From the NCBI GenBank assembly GCA_910588015.1, contig CAJUOK010000046.1, positions 1-6,578 on the forward strand: 6,578 bases of DNA, given 5' to 3'. Both the position numbers and the translations under genes were made by a program. A model generated the notes under the pieces. It did no database searches. It was not told the DNA's origin and worked only from the letters and a program-made list of their open reading frames with translations. Shown one piece after another: positions 1 through 6,576 of the stretch. The stretch is from an uncultured Christensenellaceae bacterium. GTDB lineage: Bacteria; Bacillota; Clostridia; Christensenellales; UBA3700. Position 1 is the stretch's first letter. Every line of letters begins with the position of its first letter.

Positions 1-47
1 ATTAGATTTCTCCACGCGCTATGCTTGGTCGAAATGACAAGGTAATT
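1..47 (-). repeat. Dispersed repeat unit A
   Basis: This stretch matches bases 119-165 at 45 of 47 positions; the differences are at unit positions 19 and 23. Read on the - strand it starts near TTGTCATTTCGACC and ends GTGGAGAAATCTAAT. That layout resembles non-coding interspersed repeats I know from various bacterial genomes (TGTCATTTCGACC...GGAGAAATCT type). The match to unit C is seen directly; membership of a genome-wide family is inferred. It may continue leftwards outside the window. Confidence 0.8.
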
Positions 48-74
48 ATACTTTTTAAGTTACAATACCTTTTA

Positions 75-112
75 TGTCATATTGAGCGGAACGAAGTGGA
101 GTCGAATATCTC
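75..112 (+). repeat. Dispersed repeat unit B, inverted relative to A and C
   Basis: This unit lies between A and C and reads in the opposite direction. It begins TGTCATATTGAGCGGAAC, has GTGGAG in the middle, and ends GAATATCTC. The TGTCAT start, the GTGGAG core and the ATCT end are shared with the reverse complements of A and C, but the rest differs, so it looks like a diverged relative or a second subfamily. It has no coding potential that I can support. Confidence 0.6.
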
Positions 113-118
113 AAACGG

Positions 119-165
119 ATTAGATTTCTCCACGCGTTATACTTGGTCGAAATGACAAGGTAATT
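119..165 (-). repeat. Dispersed repeat unit C
   Basis: This is the second copy of unit A, offset by 118 bases and in the same orientation, with two substitutions, both C/T or G/A transitions. Identity runs through the flanking AAGGTAATT, which suggests that the repeat includes those bases or that the segment was duplicated. Unit B ends only a few bases to the left, so B and C are arranged tail to tail. Confidence 0.8.
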
Positions 166-187
166 GAATTTGAGGTGACATATATTT

Positions 188-267
188 TGTCATTTACGCT
201 CGCACGAGACGCATCTGCTTGCTCGCTATGCCGTAGTTCCGCTCCTTATGCGAAGTTCACAAATCTA
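188..267. repeat. Possible degenerate or composite repeat unit D
   Basis: This GC-richer stretch begins TGTCATTT and ends CAAATCTAA, like the outer edges of units A and C. Its reverse complement holds GAGCGGAAC, shared with unit B, and GCATAGCG, shared with unit A, but the interior is longer. An open frame crosses it but has no protein-like character. I read it as a diverged or composite member of the same repeat family; this is an inference from short shared words. Confidence 0.4.
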
Positions 268-280
268 ACCCTTTTTATAA

Positions 281-309
281 TTGAATTTATTTGCAAAATA
301 AGGTATAAT
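281..309 (+). promoter_or_regulatory. Promoter of polA-coaE
   Basis: The -35 is TTGAAT at 281-286 and the -10 is TATAAT at 304-309, with a 17-base spacer, close to the sigma-70/sigma-A consensus. Transcription should begin near 316, only about ten bases before the polA ATG. The ribosome binding site AGAGG at 316-320 would then sit at the very 5' end of the mRNA. Confidence 0.75.
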
Positions 310-325
310 CAATATAGAGGTATTT

Positions 326-2893
326 ATGGACAGACTCATTCTTTTGGATTCCAATTCTTTAATAAACAGAGCTTATTACGCGTTGCCAAACTTGTCTACG
401 CACTCGGGACAGTTTACAGGCGCGATTTTCGGCTATATCAATATGTTGATGAAGATAATATCGACATATGAGCCGACGCATATCATAGCGACTTTTGACA
501 GAAAAGCTCCCACGTTCCGCAAAACTATGTACGAAGGTTACAAAGCCACGCGTAAGCCGATGCCTACGGAGTTGGCAAGTCAGTTAGAGCCGCTCAAGGA
601 AATATTGCGTGCAATGAATATACCTATCGTAGAAATGGACGGATATGAGGCTGACGACATAATCGGCACGCTTGCAAAGAGATTTGCCGTAGAGACATTT
701 ATAGTTACCGGCGACAAAGATTCGTTGCAACTTATAGACGACACGACGACGGTATTGCTTACGAAAAAGGGAATAAGCGAAATCGCTTATTACGACGAAG
801 CCGCTCTTGCAGAAGAAGGACTTACTCCGTCGCAGATTATCGACCTCAAATCACTTATGGGCGATTCTTCGGACAATATACCTGGCGTTGCAGGCGTGGG
901 CGAGAAGACTGCCAAAGACTTATTGGCGAAATATAAGGATTTGGATGGAGTCTATGCCAATATAGACGAAATCAAGGGTAAATTGCAGGAGAAGCTTATA
1001 AATAGCAAAGATATGGCGTATCTTTCTTATGACTTAGCGACTATCAATGTCAATTCTCCCGTAGAATTCGAAGATATGGACGAGGCAAAATTTACGCCTA
1101 AATTTTCTCAAGAAGTAAAAAGATTACTCAAAGCTTTAGAACTTACCAAAATCGCAGACCGTATGAATTTTGACGGCGAATCCCAAGACGCTTCGCAAAG
1201 CAAAATTCAAGAAGTTTTTATTCCTCAAGCTGTCGACGTTGACGACTTGCAAGGTTTGGGCGAGGTTATTTCTCATATAATAATGCGCGGGAGATTTGCG
1301 TTTTCACTTTCGCAGAGAGTTACTTTTGCCACTGACGAGGAGTGTTATAATATAATAATTTCCGACAATCTTTTGGGCGACGGAATTAATTACAGCGATT
1401 TTATCAACGCTATGAAAGGCGTATTCGAGAGCGATAAAATAGATAAGGTATGCTTTGATATTAAGAATAATATGCACGTTCTTGCCAATGACGGAGTAAG
1501 ACTTGTCGGAGCAAGCGCAGACGTGTTGCTCAAGGCGTATCTTGTGGACGCCAATCGCAATTATAAGTCCGAGCAAGACCTTTTCAACGCGTATAATCTT
1601 CCCGAGGGCGAGGAAGCCGCGCTGATATATTATATAGACGGCGTAATCGACAGAGAATTGCAAGAAAGAGGACTTGTTCGACTTTATCAAGATGTTGAAT
1701 TGCCGCTTATCGAAGTGCTTTTCGATATGGAGACGGCGGGATTTAAAATAGACGTCGACATTCTCAACGAGCTCAACAAGAAGTTTTCGCAGGAATTGGA
1801 CGGATTGCTCAACGAAATTATTTCGCTTGCGGGCAAACCCTTTAATGTCAATTCTACAAAGCAATTGGCAAGCGTGTTATTCGAAGACTTGGGACTCAAG
1901 ACCGGTAAGAAAACAAAGACCGGCTATTCTACCAACGTAGATGTTCTTAATTCCATAAAAAATCAACATCCGATAGTTCCGCTTATCTTGCGTCAAAGAG
2001 AGCTGGCAAAGCTCAAATCGACCTATCTCGACGGCTTATTGCCGCTTGTTGACAGCGCGCATAAAATTCACACTATATTTAAGCAGACGGTTACGGCGAC
2101 GGGCAGACTTTCTTCGACGGAACCCAATTTGCAAAATATCCCCATAAGGAAGAGCGACGGCAGACTTATACGCAAAATGTTTGTCGCTAGCGAGGGAAAT
2201 ACTTTGGTATGCGCCGACTATTCGCAGATAGAATTGAGACTTATGGCTCAATTCAGCGGCGACGAAACTATGATACACGCTTTTAACAACGGAGTCGATA
2301 TACACCGTACTACGGCGGGAAAAGTATTTAATTTGCCGTTTGAAATGGTCACCGACGAGATGAGAAGACAGGCAAAAGCGGTAAATTTCGGAATTATTTA
2401 CGGCATAAGCGATTTCGGACTGTCAGAAGACCTAGGCGTGCCCGTATATATGGCGAGAGATTTTATCAAAAGCTATTTCGAGACGTATCCCAAGGTCAAG
2501 AACTATATGGATAAGTGCGTTGAGACGGCAAAAGAAAAGGGCTACGTCACCACATATATGAACAGACGCAGAGATATACCCGAACTCAAATCGTCAAATT
2601 ATAATTTGAGAAGTTTTGGCGAAAGAGTAGCGATGAATATGCCTTTGCAGGGAAGCGCAAGCGATATTATCAAAGTCGCAATGCTTAAAGTGCACAATGC
2701 GCTTAAAGAAGGCGGATACAAGGCGAAGTTGATAATGCAAGTGCACGACGAACTTATTATTGACTGTCCGTTTGACGAGGTTGGCGAGGTAAAAAGACTT
2801 TTGGTGGAGAATATGGAGAATATTACTCCCGACTTCGACGTCAAGCTTATTGCAGACTGTTCGAGCGGTAACAGTTGGTTGGAGGCGAAATAA
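326..2893 (+). CDS. polA: DNA polymerase I
   Basis: Family A DNA polymerase, 855 residues, which replaces Okazaki RNA primers and fills repair gaps. The N-terminal 5'-nuclease domain (about 1-290) keeps its metal-binding acids: D8, D58, E108, D110, D111, D130, D132, D180 and D183, the last two in the helix-hairpin-helix region. The middle domain (about 300-480) has the place of the 3'-5' exonuclease but lacks its acids: the DxE of motif I reads S327-L-S329, and the motif II aspartate aligns with N382, so proofreading is probably absent, as in Bacillus-type and Taq PolA. The polymerase domain has TATGRLSS near 590-597, motif A DYSQIELR at D631-R638, motif B with R680, K684, F688 and Y692, and motif C QVHDEL with H807 and D808. 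It ends at the usual place. The ATG at 326 has AGAGG five bases upstream. The stop codon overlaps the coaE start. Confidence 0.98.
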   Translation: MDRLILLDSNSLINRAYYALPNLSTHSGQFTGAIFGYINMLMKIISTYEPTHIIATFDRKAPTFRKTMYEGYKATRKPMPTELASQLEPLKEILRAMNIPIVEMDGYEADDIIGTLAKRFAVETFIVTGDKDSLQLIDDTTTVLLTKKGISEIAYYDEAALAEEGLTPSQIIDLKSLMGDSSDNIPGVAGVGEKTAKDLLAKYKDLDGVYANIDEIKGKLQEKLINSKDMAYLSYDLATINVNSPVEFEDMDEAKFTPKFSQEVKRLLKALELTKIADRMNFDGESQDASQSKIQEVFIPQAVDVDDLQGLGEVISHIIMRGRFAFSLSQRVTFATDEECYNIIISDNLLGDGINYSDFINAMKGVFESDKIDKVCFDIKNNMHVLANDGVRLVGASADVLLKAYLVDANRNYKSEQDLFNAYNLPEGEEAALIYYIDGVIDRELQERGLVRLYQDVELPLIEVLFDMETAGFKIDVDILNELNKKFSQELDGLLNEIISLAGKPFNVNSTKQLASVLFEDLGLKTGKKTKTGYSTNVDVLNSIKNQHPIVPLILRQRELAKLKSTYLDGLLPLVDSAHKIHTIFKQTVTATGRLSSTEPNLQNIPIRKSDGRLIRKMFVASEGNTLVCADYSQIELRLMAQFSGDETMIHAFNNGVDIHRTTAGKVFNLPFEMVTDEMRRQAKAVNFGIIYGISDFGLSEDLGVPVYMARDFIKSYFETYPKVKNYMDKCVETAKEKGYVTTYMNRRRDIPELKSSNYNLRSFGERVAMNMPLQGSASDIIKVAMLKVHNALKEGGYKAKLIMQVHDELIIDCPFDEVGEVKRLLVENMENITPDFDVKLIADCSSGNSWLEAK
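2881..2885 (+). promoter_or_regulatory. Ribosome binding site of coaE inside polA
   Basis: GGAGG lies within the last codons of polA, seven bases before the ATG at 2893. It decides the coaE start: an in-frame TTG at 2875 would add six residues but lies upstream of this site, and the added residues fall outside the conserved Walker A start of the family. Confidence 0.85.
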
Positions 2894-3453
2894 TGAAGAT
2901 AGCCGTAATAGGCGGTATAGGCAGCGGCAAAAGCGCGGTTATGGATTGTCTTGCGCAACTGGGTGAGAGAACGTGCGATTGCGATTTGATATATCGTGAG
3001 ATAATGGCGCAGCCCGATTATATAGAGCTTATAGACAAGAATTTCGGCGTAGTTACCGACGGAAAGATAGACGCATCTGAATTGGCTCGGCAAGTCTTTT
3101 ACGACAGCAAAAAACTTAAGCTGCTCAACGCTTTGGCGCACCCGAGAATATTCCAAAGAGTGGAGAGTATTTATAACGAAAACCTTGACAAAAATCTATA
3201 CGTCGAAGTGTCTGCTTTTGATTTGGATATGGCAAAATATTTTGACGAAATAGTGTATGTTAAGAGTGAAACTCCCAACCGTATCGCAAGAGTAAAGGTC
3301 AGAAATAACTTTGACGAAGATTATATAATGTCCATAATATCCAATCAGCTTTCCGACGAAAAAATGCAAGCGATTGCTAATTTTGTCATAATCAACGATT
3401 CGACTTTGGAAGAATTACAAAGTCAAGTAGAATGGCTTACGCAATGGATTTAA
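2893..3453 (+). CDS. coaE: Dephospho-CoA kinase
   Basis: A 186-residue P-loop kinase that phosphorylates the 3'-hydroxyl of dephospho-CoA with ATP, the final step of coenzyme A synthesis in the cytosol. The Walker A motif GGIGSGKS is at 7-14, next to the start as in the family. D29-C-D31 stands where CoaE has its DAD motif, followed by an RE pair at 35-36. H83-P84 matches the conserved HP. Arginines R130, R133 and R137 fit the lid segment, and the C-terminal region with Q, IAN and IIND (about 157-174) matches the usual Q...AD.vi.N pattern. It is somewhat divergent and short: the usual V-P-L-L-F-E segment reads VSAFDLD (106-112). The ATG overlaps the polA stop by one base (TAATG), which suggests translational coupling. 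A polA-coaE order is common in Firmicutes. Uridine kinase or another P-loop kinase is less likely given the DxD, HP and lid order. Confidence 0.9.
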   Translation: MKIAVIGGIGSGKSAVMDCLAQLGERTCDCDLIYREIMAQPDYIELIDKNFGVVTDGKIDASELARQVFYDSKKLKLLNALAHPRIFQRVESIYNENLDKNLYVEVSAFDLDMAKYFDEIVYVKSETPNRIARVKVRNNFDEDYIMSIISNQLSDEKMQAIANFVIINDSTLEELQSQVEWLTQWI

Positions 3454-3455
3454 AT

Positions 3456-3474
3456 TTCTCTATGCGATAGAGAA
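3456..3474 (+). terminator. Possible weak terminator after coaE
   Basis: An 8-bp perfect inverted repeat, TTCTCTAT and ATAGAGAA with a GCG loop, starts three bases after the coaE stop and is followed by TACTGTTTTATATA. The stem is AT-rich and the U-tract interrupted, so termination would be weak. It may instead be an mRNA 3'-end stabiliser or a repeat remnant. Confidence 0.4.
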
Positions 3475-3630
3475 TACTGTTTTATATATAAGTATTCACT
3501 TTATATTTTGATTATATATAATTGCATAGTATCGTTATTTTTCGAGCTTATTTTCATTTTATGCTTTTTATTATAAATGTTATAATATTTGTTTTTTGTT
3601 GATAATATAAATTATTTTAAATTAACAAAA
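3475..3630. other. AT-rich intergenic stretch with no gene seen
   Basis: This is the main part of the 250-base gap between the convergent coaE and mscS genes. It is strongly AT-rich, has no ORF with a plausible ribosome binding site, and shows no tRNA-like or small-RNA-like fold that I can support. It is bounded by the two hairpins described separately. Confidence 0.5.
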
Positions 3631-3665
3631 TAAATGGCAGTATATTTATGAAATACTGCCATTTA
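3631..3665 (-). terminator. Rho-independent terminator of the yqeY-mscS operon
   Basis: A perfect 13-bp stem (3631-3643 with 3653-3665, core GGCAGTAT/ATACTGCC) encloses a 9-base loop. On the - strand it lies 38 bases past the mscS stop and is followed by TTTTGTTAATTT, a good U-tract. On the + strand the stem is followed by TATAAATATTTT, so it could also stop readthrough from coaE. Confidence 0.8.
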
Positions 3666-3703
3666 TATAAATATTTTAGTCAAATTTAATAATTATATAA
3701 TCA

Positions 3704-4591
3704 TTACTTATTTTTCTTATCTTTTATTGCTTCTTTGGCTATTTCCTCGTTTGTTGAGTCGTCGCTTTTGATATGCACGTCGATTTGAGGATACGGGATA
3801 GTAATGCCATTGTCGTCAAAAGTCTTTTTGACGGCTTCCAACATATACCAATGCGCCGCCCAAAAGTCATCGCTCTTGGTGAAGTATCTTGCGAGTATTA
3901 CGATAGCGTTGTCGCCGTGTTCTTTGATATTGATAAACGGAGCGGGGTCTTGAAGAATGAGTTCGTTTTTGTCCATACAGTCTTTTATCAAAGATTTTGC
4001 TTTTTCAAAATCGCAATCGTAGGATATTGCAAATGATAAATCATTTCGTCTGGTGTCTTTGACGTTGTAATTTGTCACGACGCTGTTGCCCGCCACTCCG
4101 TTGGGAATGACCACGACTTTATTGTCGCCGGTGCGTAGATATGTGTAGAATAATTTGATATCTTCGACGGTGCCGCTTTGTCCGTTACAATCAATAAAAT
4201 CTCCTATTTTATACGGGCGCATTACTATGATTATTACGCCGCCTGCGAAATTGGCGAGAGAACCTTGCAGGGCAAGACCTACTGTCAGTCCGACTGAAGT
4301 GATAGCCGCCGCTATGCCCGAAGTTTCAATGCCCAAGTATGTGAGCATACAGACGAATCCCAAAAATACAAGAATACGCTTGAGCCAGGGTACTGAAATT
4401 TTTCTTATGGTAACTTCTACGTTTTTTCTTTGCAGTTTTTTATCTATTCTTTTGCATATGGATTTTATGATAGCGCAGTATAGAGCGAATACTATTACTG
4501 CGACCACGATTTTTAGTCCTTCTGTGACAAGCCAATTGCCTACGTTGGTCAGAAGCTCTGAAAAGTTGATGTCTGCCGATAATAATTTCAT
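3704..4591 (-). CDS. mscS: Small-conductance mechanosensitive channel, MscS family
   Basis: A 295-residue inner-membrane channel that opens under membrane tension and releases solutes during hypo-osmotic shock. The layout matches E. coli MscS (286 residues). An N-terminal helix TM1 is at about 24-45, TM2 at about 68-88, and the pore-lining TM3 at about 91-127 holds GLTVGLALQGSL. L102 and L106 align with the pore-seal leucines L105 and L109 of E. coli, and G110 with the hinge G113. After the pore come RPYKIGDFI (125-133), the beta domain with SGTVEDI and VIPNG (161-165), and the alpha-beta domain ending in IPYPQIDVHI. A lysine-rich tail closes the protein. The start has GAGGAG six bases upstream (4598-4603). 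It is second in an operon with yqeY, 52 bases apart, and ends before a strong terminator. Confidence 0.96.
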   Translation of the reverse strand: MKLLSADINFSELLTNVGNWLVTEGLKIVVAVIVFALYCAIIKSICKRIDKKLQRKNVEVTIRKISVPWLKRILVFLGFVCMLTYLGIETSGIAAAITSVGLTVGLALQGSLANFAGGVIIIVMRPYKIGDFIDCNGQSGTVEDIKLFYTYLRTGDNKVVVIPNGVAGNSVVTNYNVKDTRRNDLSFAISYDCDFEKAKSLIKDCMDKNELILQDPAPFINIKEHGDNAIVILARYFTKSDDFWAAHWYMLEAVKKTFDDNGITIPYPQIDVHIKSDDSTNEEIAKEAIKDKKNK

Positions 4592-4643
4592 ATTTATCTC
4601 CTCGTTGGTTTATATTTTGCGCATTTATTGCAAAAAAGTGCAA

Positions 4644-5072
4644 TTAAAGGCTTCTCAACACTTCGTTGACTTCTTTCATATCGCATTTGCCTGCGTAATT
4701 GCTTTTGAAATGACGCATTACGGACGGAACCGATTTGTCTTCCAACGACGTAATTATTGCTTTGATTTCTTCTTTGCTCATCATTTTGGGCAGATAGCTT
4801 TTGACTGTCGCAATCTGATTTTCCAGACTTGTGACCTTGTCGACGTAATTTGCGCCGGCTTTTTCAAATCCGAGTTTTTCTTCAATAAGTTCTTTTTCGG
4901 TTTTTTGCAAAAGAGAAAGCACGTCGCCGTCGTTCAATTCTTCGCCTTTTGCTCTTTTTTCTATGGTAGAGAGCATTATTTTATTAATCAGCACGTTGAG
5001 CGCCGACACTGCGTCTTTGTCTTTTTCTTTCATTTTTGCCACTTTTTCTTTTTTAAAAAATTCTAAATTCAT
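4644..5072 (-). CDS. yqeY: GatB/YqeY domain-containing protein
   Basis: A small cytosolic protein of 142 residues, the usual size of stand-alone YqeY proteins (about 150). The domain is related to the C-terminal tRNA-binding part of GatB, the amidotransferase subunit, but the function of YqeY itself is not settled. The N-terminal half is helical and highly charged: MKEKDKDAVSALNVL (14-28) fits the K-K-D...L...R/L start of the family, and EKRAKGEELNDGDVLSLLQK fits its middle. The region YLPKMMSKEEIKAII matches the hallmark YLP..LSEEEL..I. The expected C-terminal pattern (G..m...m....GK.D...vn..v...L) is present as SVPSVMRHF...AGKCDMKEVNEVL. GAGG lies eight bases before the ATG (5081-5084). A promoter lies just upstream, and mscS follows in the same operon. 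Confidence 0.9.
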   Translation of the reverse strand: MNLEFFKKEKVAKMKEKDKDAVSALNVLINKIMLSTIEKRAKGEELNDGDVLSLLQKTEKELIEEKLGFEKAGANYVDKVTSLENQIATVKSYLPKMMSKEEIKAIITSLEDKSVPSVMRHFKSNYAGKCDMKEVNEVLRSL

Positions 5073-5104
5073 AATAATTGCCTCGCTTTTTTAATATTAG
5101 TTTA

Positions 5105-5134
5105 ATAATACTCTTATCGGGTGAGATTTGTCAA
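5105..5134 (-). promoter_or_regulatory. Promoter of the yqeY-mscS operon
   Basis: On the - strand the -35 is a perfect TTGACA (5134-5129) and the -10 is TATTAT (5110-5105), with an 18-base spacer. The predicted start is near 5098, giving a leader of about 25 bases that includes the yqeY ribosome binding site. No other promoter is evident in the 52-base gap before mscS, so mscS probably depends on this one. Confidence 0.75.
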
Positions 5135-5209
5135 CAAAGACTGGCGCTATCAGCTGTAATACTGTATATAATAATTATATCAATATATATTTGTTACCTT
5201 ATAAATAAG

Positions 5210-5238
5210 TTGCCATACGACTGAGGGTGTGATAAAAT
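5210..5238 (+). promoter_or_regulatory. Promoter of mnmA with extended -10
   Basis: The -35 is TTGCCA (5210-5215), the spacer is 17 bases, and the -10 is TAAAAT (5233-5238) preceded by TGA, an extended -10 element. The start of transcription would fall at about 5244-5246, at the mnmA ATG itself. The GAGGG at 5223-5227 lies inside the spacer, 18 bases before the ATG, too far to act as a ribosome binding site. Confidence 0.65.
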
Positions 5239-5245
5239 TAAATTT

Positions 5246-6325
5246 ATGAAAAAACGCGTTGTTGTAGGTATGAGCGGAGGAGTTGACTCCTCGTTGGCGG
5301 CTTTGCTTCTTAAAGAGCAGGGCTATGAAGTCGTAGGACTTTTTATGCGCAATTGGCACGAAAAGGACGAAAGCGGGTGTTGCACCGCCGACGAAGATTT
5401 CTATGACGTGCGCTCGGTGTGCAACGATATAGGCATACCGTATTACAGCGTGGATTTTGCCGACCAATATTACGACAGAGTTTTCAAACATTTTGTCTAC
5501 GAGTATAAGAGGGGCAGAACGCCAAATCCAGACGTGCTTTGTAATAAGGAGATAAAATTCGCTCCGTTTGTTCAGCACGCGCTGTCTATGGGCGCAGATT
5601 ATATAGCCACGGGGCATTATTGCGACGTGCTTCACGCGGACGACGGTTACAATTATCTGTTGAAAGCAAAAGATAGCAATAAGGACCAGACTTATTTTCT
5701 AAATCAGTTGTCGTCAAAGCAATTGGAAAAAGTTCTTTTTCCCGTGGGCGGATTGGAAAAGAGCCAAGTGCGTGCGTTGGCGGCGAAATACGGTTTGTCA
5801 ACTGCAGAAAAGAAGGACTCCACGGGCATTTGTTTTATAGGAGAACGCAATTTCCGAAAATTCTTAAGCGAATATATTCCTATGCAGGAAGGTGACATCA
5901 AGACTCTTGACGGACGGGTAGTAGGTAAGCATAACGGAGTATTTTATTATACCGTCGGACAGCGAAAAGGGCTTGGCATAGGGGGAAGCGGCAACGGAGA
6001 GCCTTGGTTTGTGGTAGATAAAGACGTAGTTAAGAACGTGCTGTACGTTTCGCAGGGCGACCAGTCAATGATATATCACAACGCTTTGGCGTGTGATAAG
6101 TTCAACTTTATTACAAAGCCTTGGGAGCAAGCGCAGTTTAGATGTACGGCGCGTATTCGTCACCGTCAACCAGAGCAGAACGCTATCGCAATAATTAAGG
6201 GCGATGGTATCGAAATTCTGTTTGACGAGCCGCAAAGAGCTATTGCCGAAGGGCAGTACGCCGTGATTTATGTCGACAACGTTTGTTTGGGCGGCGGAGT
6301 CATCGAGCGGAAATACAACGTATGA
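5246..6325 (+). CDS. mnmA: tRNA-specific 2-thiouridylase MnmA
   Basis: A 359-residue cytosolic enzyme that thiolates U34 of the tRNAs for Lys, Glu and Gln. It adenylates the uridine with ATP and takes sulfur as a persulfide from a cysteine desulfurase route. The PP-loop SGGVDS is at 10-15. NPDVLCN (94-100) holds the first catalytic cysteine, C99; STGICFIGE (192-200) holds the second, C196, equivalent to C102 and C199 of E. coli. ATGHY (121-125), KDQTYFLNQL (146-155) and the YTVGQRKGLGI segment (about 225-235) are also family hallmarks, and the C-terminal beta-barrel (about 275-359) is complete. The ATG at 5246 is the only usable start, because the next methionine (M9) lies in the PP-loop region. 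It has no ribosome binding site at normal distance. The gene is divergent from yqeY and stands alone, with its own terminator. Confidence 0.98.
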   Translation: MKKRVVVGMSGGVDSSLAALLLKEQGYEVVGLFMRNWHEKDESGCCTADEDFYDVRSVCNDIGIPYYSVDFADQYYDRVFKHFVYEYKRGRTPNPDVLCNKEIKFAPFVQHALSMGADYIATGHYCDVLHADDGYNYLLKAKDSNKDQTYFLNQLSSKQLEKVLFPVGGLEKSQVRALAAKYGLSTAEKKDSTGICFIGERNFRKFLSEYIPMQEGDIKTLDGRVVGKHNGVFYYTVGQRKGLGIGGSGNGEPWFVVDKDVVKNVLYVSQGDQSMIYHNALACDKFNFITKPWEQAQFRCTARIRHRQPEQNAIAIIKGDGIEILFDEPQRAIAEGQYAVIYVDNVCLGGGVIERKYNV

Positions 6326-6403
6326 CATATATTGTTTTATATTTATGAAAAAATAATTTTGTAATTTCATATTGAATTTAATTGTATTTTATGGTTTATT
6401 TTT

Positions 6404-6433
6404 AAGCGCAGGAATTTATTTCTTGCGCTTTTA
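6404..6433 (+). terminator. Rho-independent terminator of mnmA
   Basis: An 11-bp stem with one G-U pair (AAGCGCAGGAA at 6404-6414 with TTCTTGCGCTT at 6420-6430) encloses a 5-base loop and runs into TTTTATGTATTT. It lies 78 bases after the mnmA stop. The opposite strand has a poorer U-tract, so it acts mainly on the + strand. Confidence 0.85.
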
Positions 6434-6518
6434 TGTATTTAAAATAATTTAATACTCTTATAGTTTCTCATTTAACAAAATTTTTATAAAAAATAATGGA
6501 AAATAGAAATTTTCTAAA

Positions 6519-6532
6519 AAAAGTATACTTTT
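6519..6532. promoter_or_regulatory. Perfect 14-bp palindrome upstream of the right-edge promoter
   Basis: AAAAGTATACTTTT reads the same on both strands. It ends 15 bases before the -35 of the promoter at 6548, so it could be a site for a dimeric regulator. A shorter inverted repeat, TAGAAA-T-TTTCTA, lies just to its left (about 6504-6516). In AT-rich DNA a chance palindrome is possible, so the regulatory role is an inference. Confidence 0.35.
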
Positions 6533-6547
6533 ACTGACCCAAAGCTA

Positions 6548-6576
6548 TTGCAAAATAATGTAATGTGAACTATAAT
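6548..6576 (+). promoter_or_regulatory. Promoter of a gene beyond the right edge
   Basis: TTGCAA (6548-6553), a 17-base spacer and TATAAT (6571-6576) form a near-consensus promoter. It sits after the mnmA terminator and points out of the window, so the first bases of the transcript are not included here. The gene it serves is unknown. Confidence 0.65.

Noticed and set aside
1..180. Repeat units A and C as a CRISPR array
   Set aside because: There are only two copies, the element between them is an inverted relative and not a unique spacer, the period is 118 bases, and no cas gene is present.
175..471. A 98-codon open frame on the + strand running from the repeat cluster into polA
   Set aside because: It has a non-ATG start, crosses repeat DNA and the polA promoter, and enters polA out of frame.
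1304..1864. A 186-codon open frame on the - strand inside polA
   Set aside because: It is antisense to conserved polA sequence, has no plausible ribosome binding site or promoter, and resembles no known protein.
2875..2892. TTG start at 2875 for coaE
   Set aside because: The GGAGG site at 2881-2885 lies downstream of it and at ideal distance from the ATG at 2893; the extra residues are not part of the family.
2599..3156. A 185-codon open frame on the - strand across the polA-coaE junction
   Set aside because: It is a shadow of two clear genes that are both conserved in the + frame.
4155..5066. A 303-codon open frame on the + strand across mscS and yqeY
   Set aside because: It lies antisense to two well-recognised genes. 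Its translation is full of phenylalanine and histidine runs, as expected from the reverse of lysine- and glutamate-rich codons, and it matches no family I know.
5161..5200. TATATAAT-type AT stretches as a second mnmA promoter
   Set aside because: TATAAT at 5167-5172 has no acceptable -35 at 16-18 bases, and the region is generally AT-rich, so the match is likely chance.
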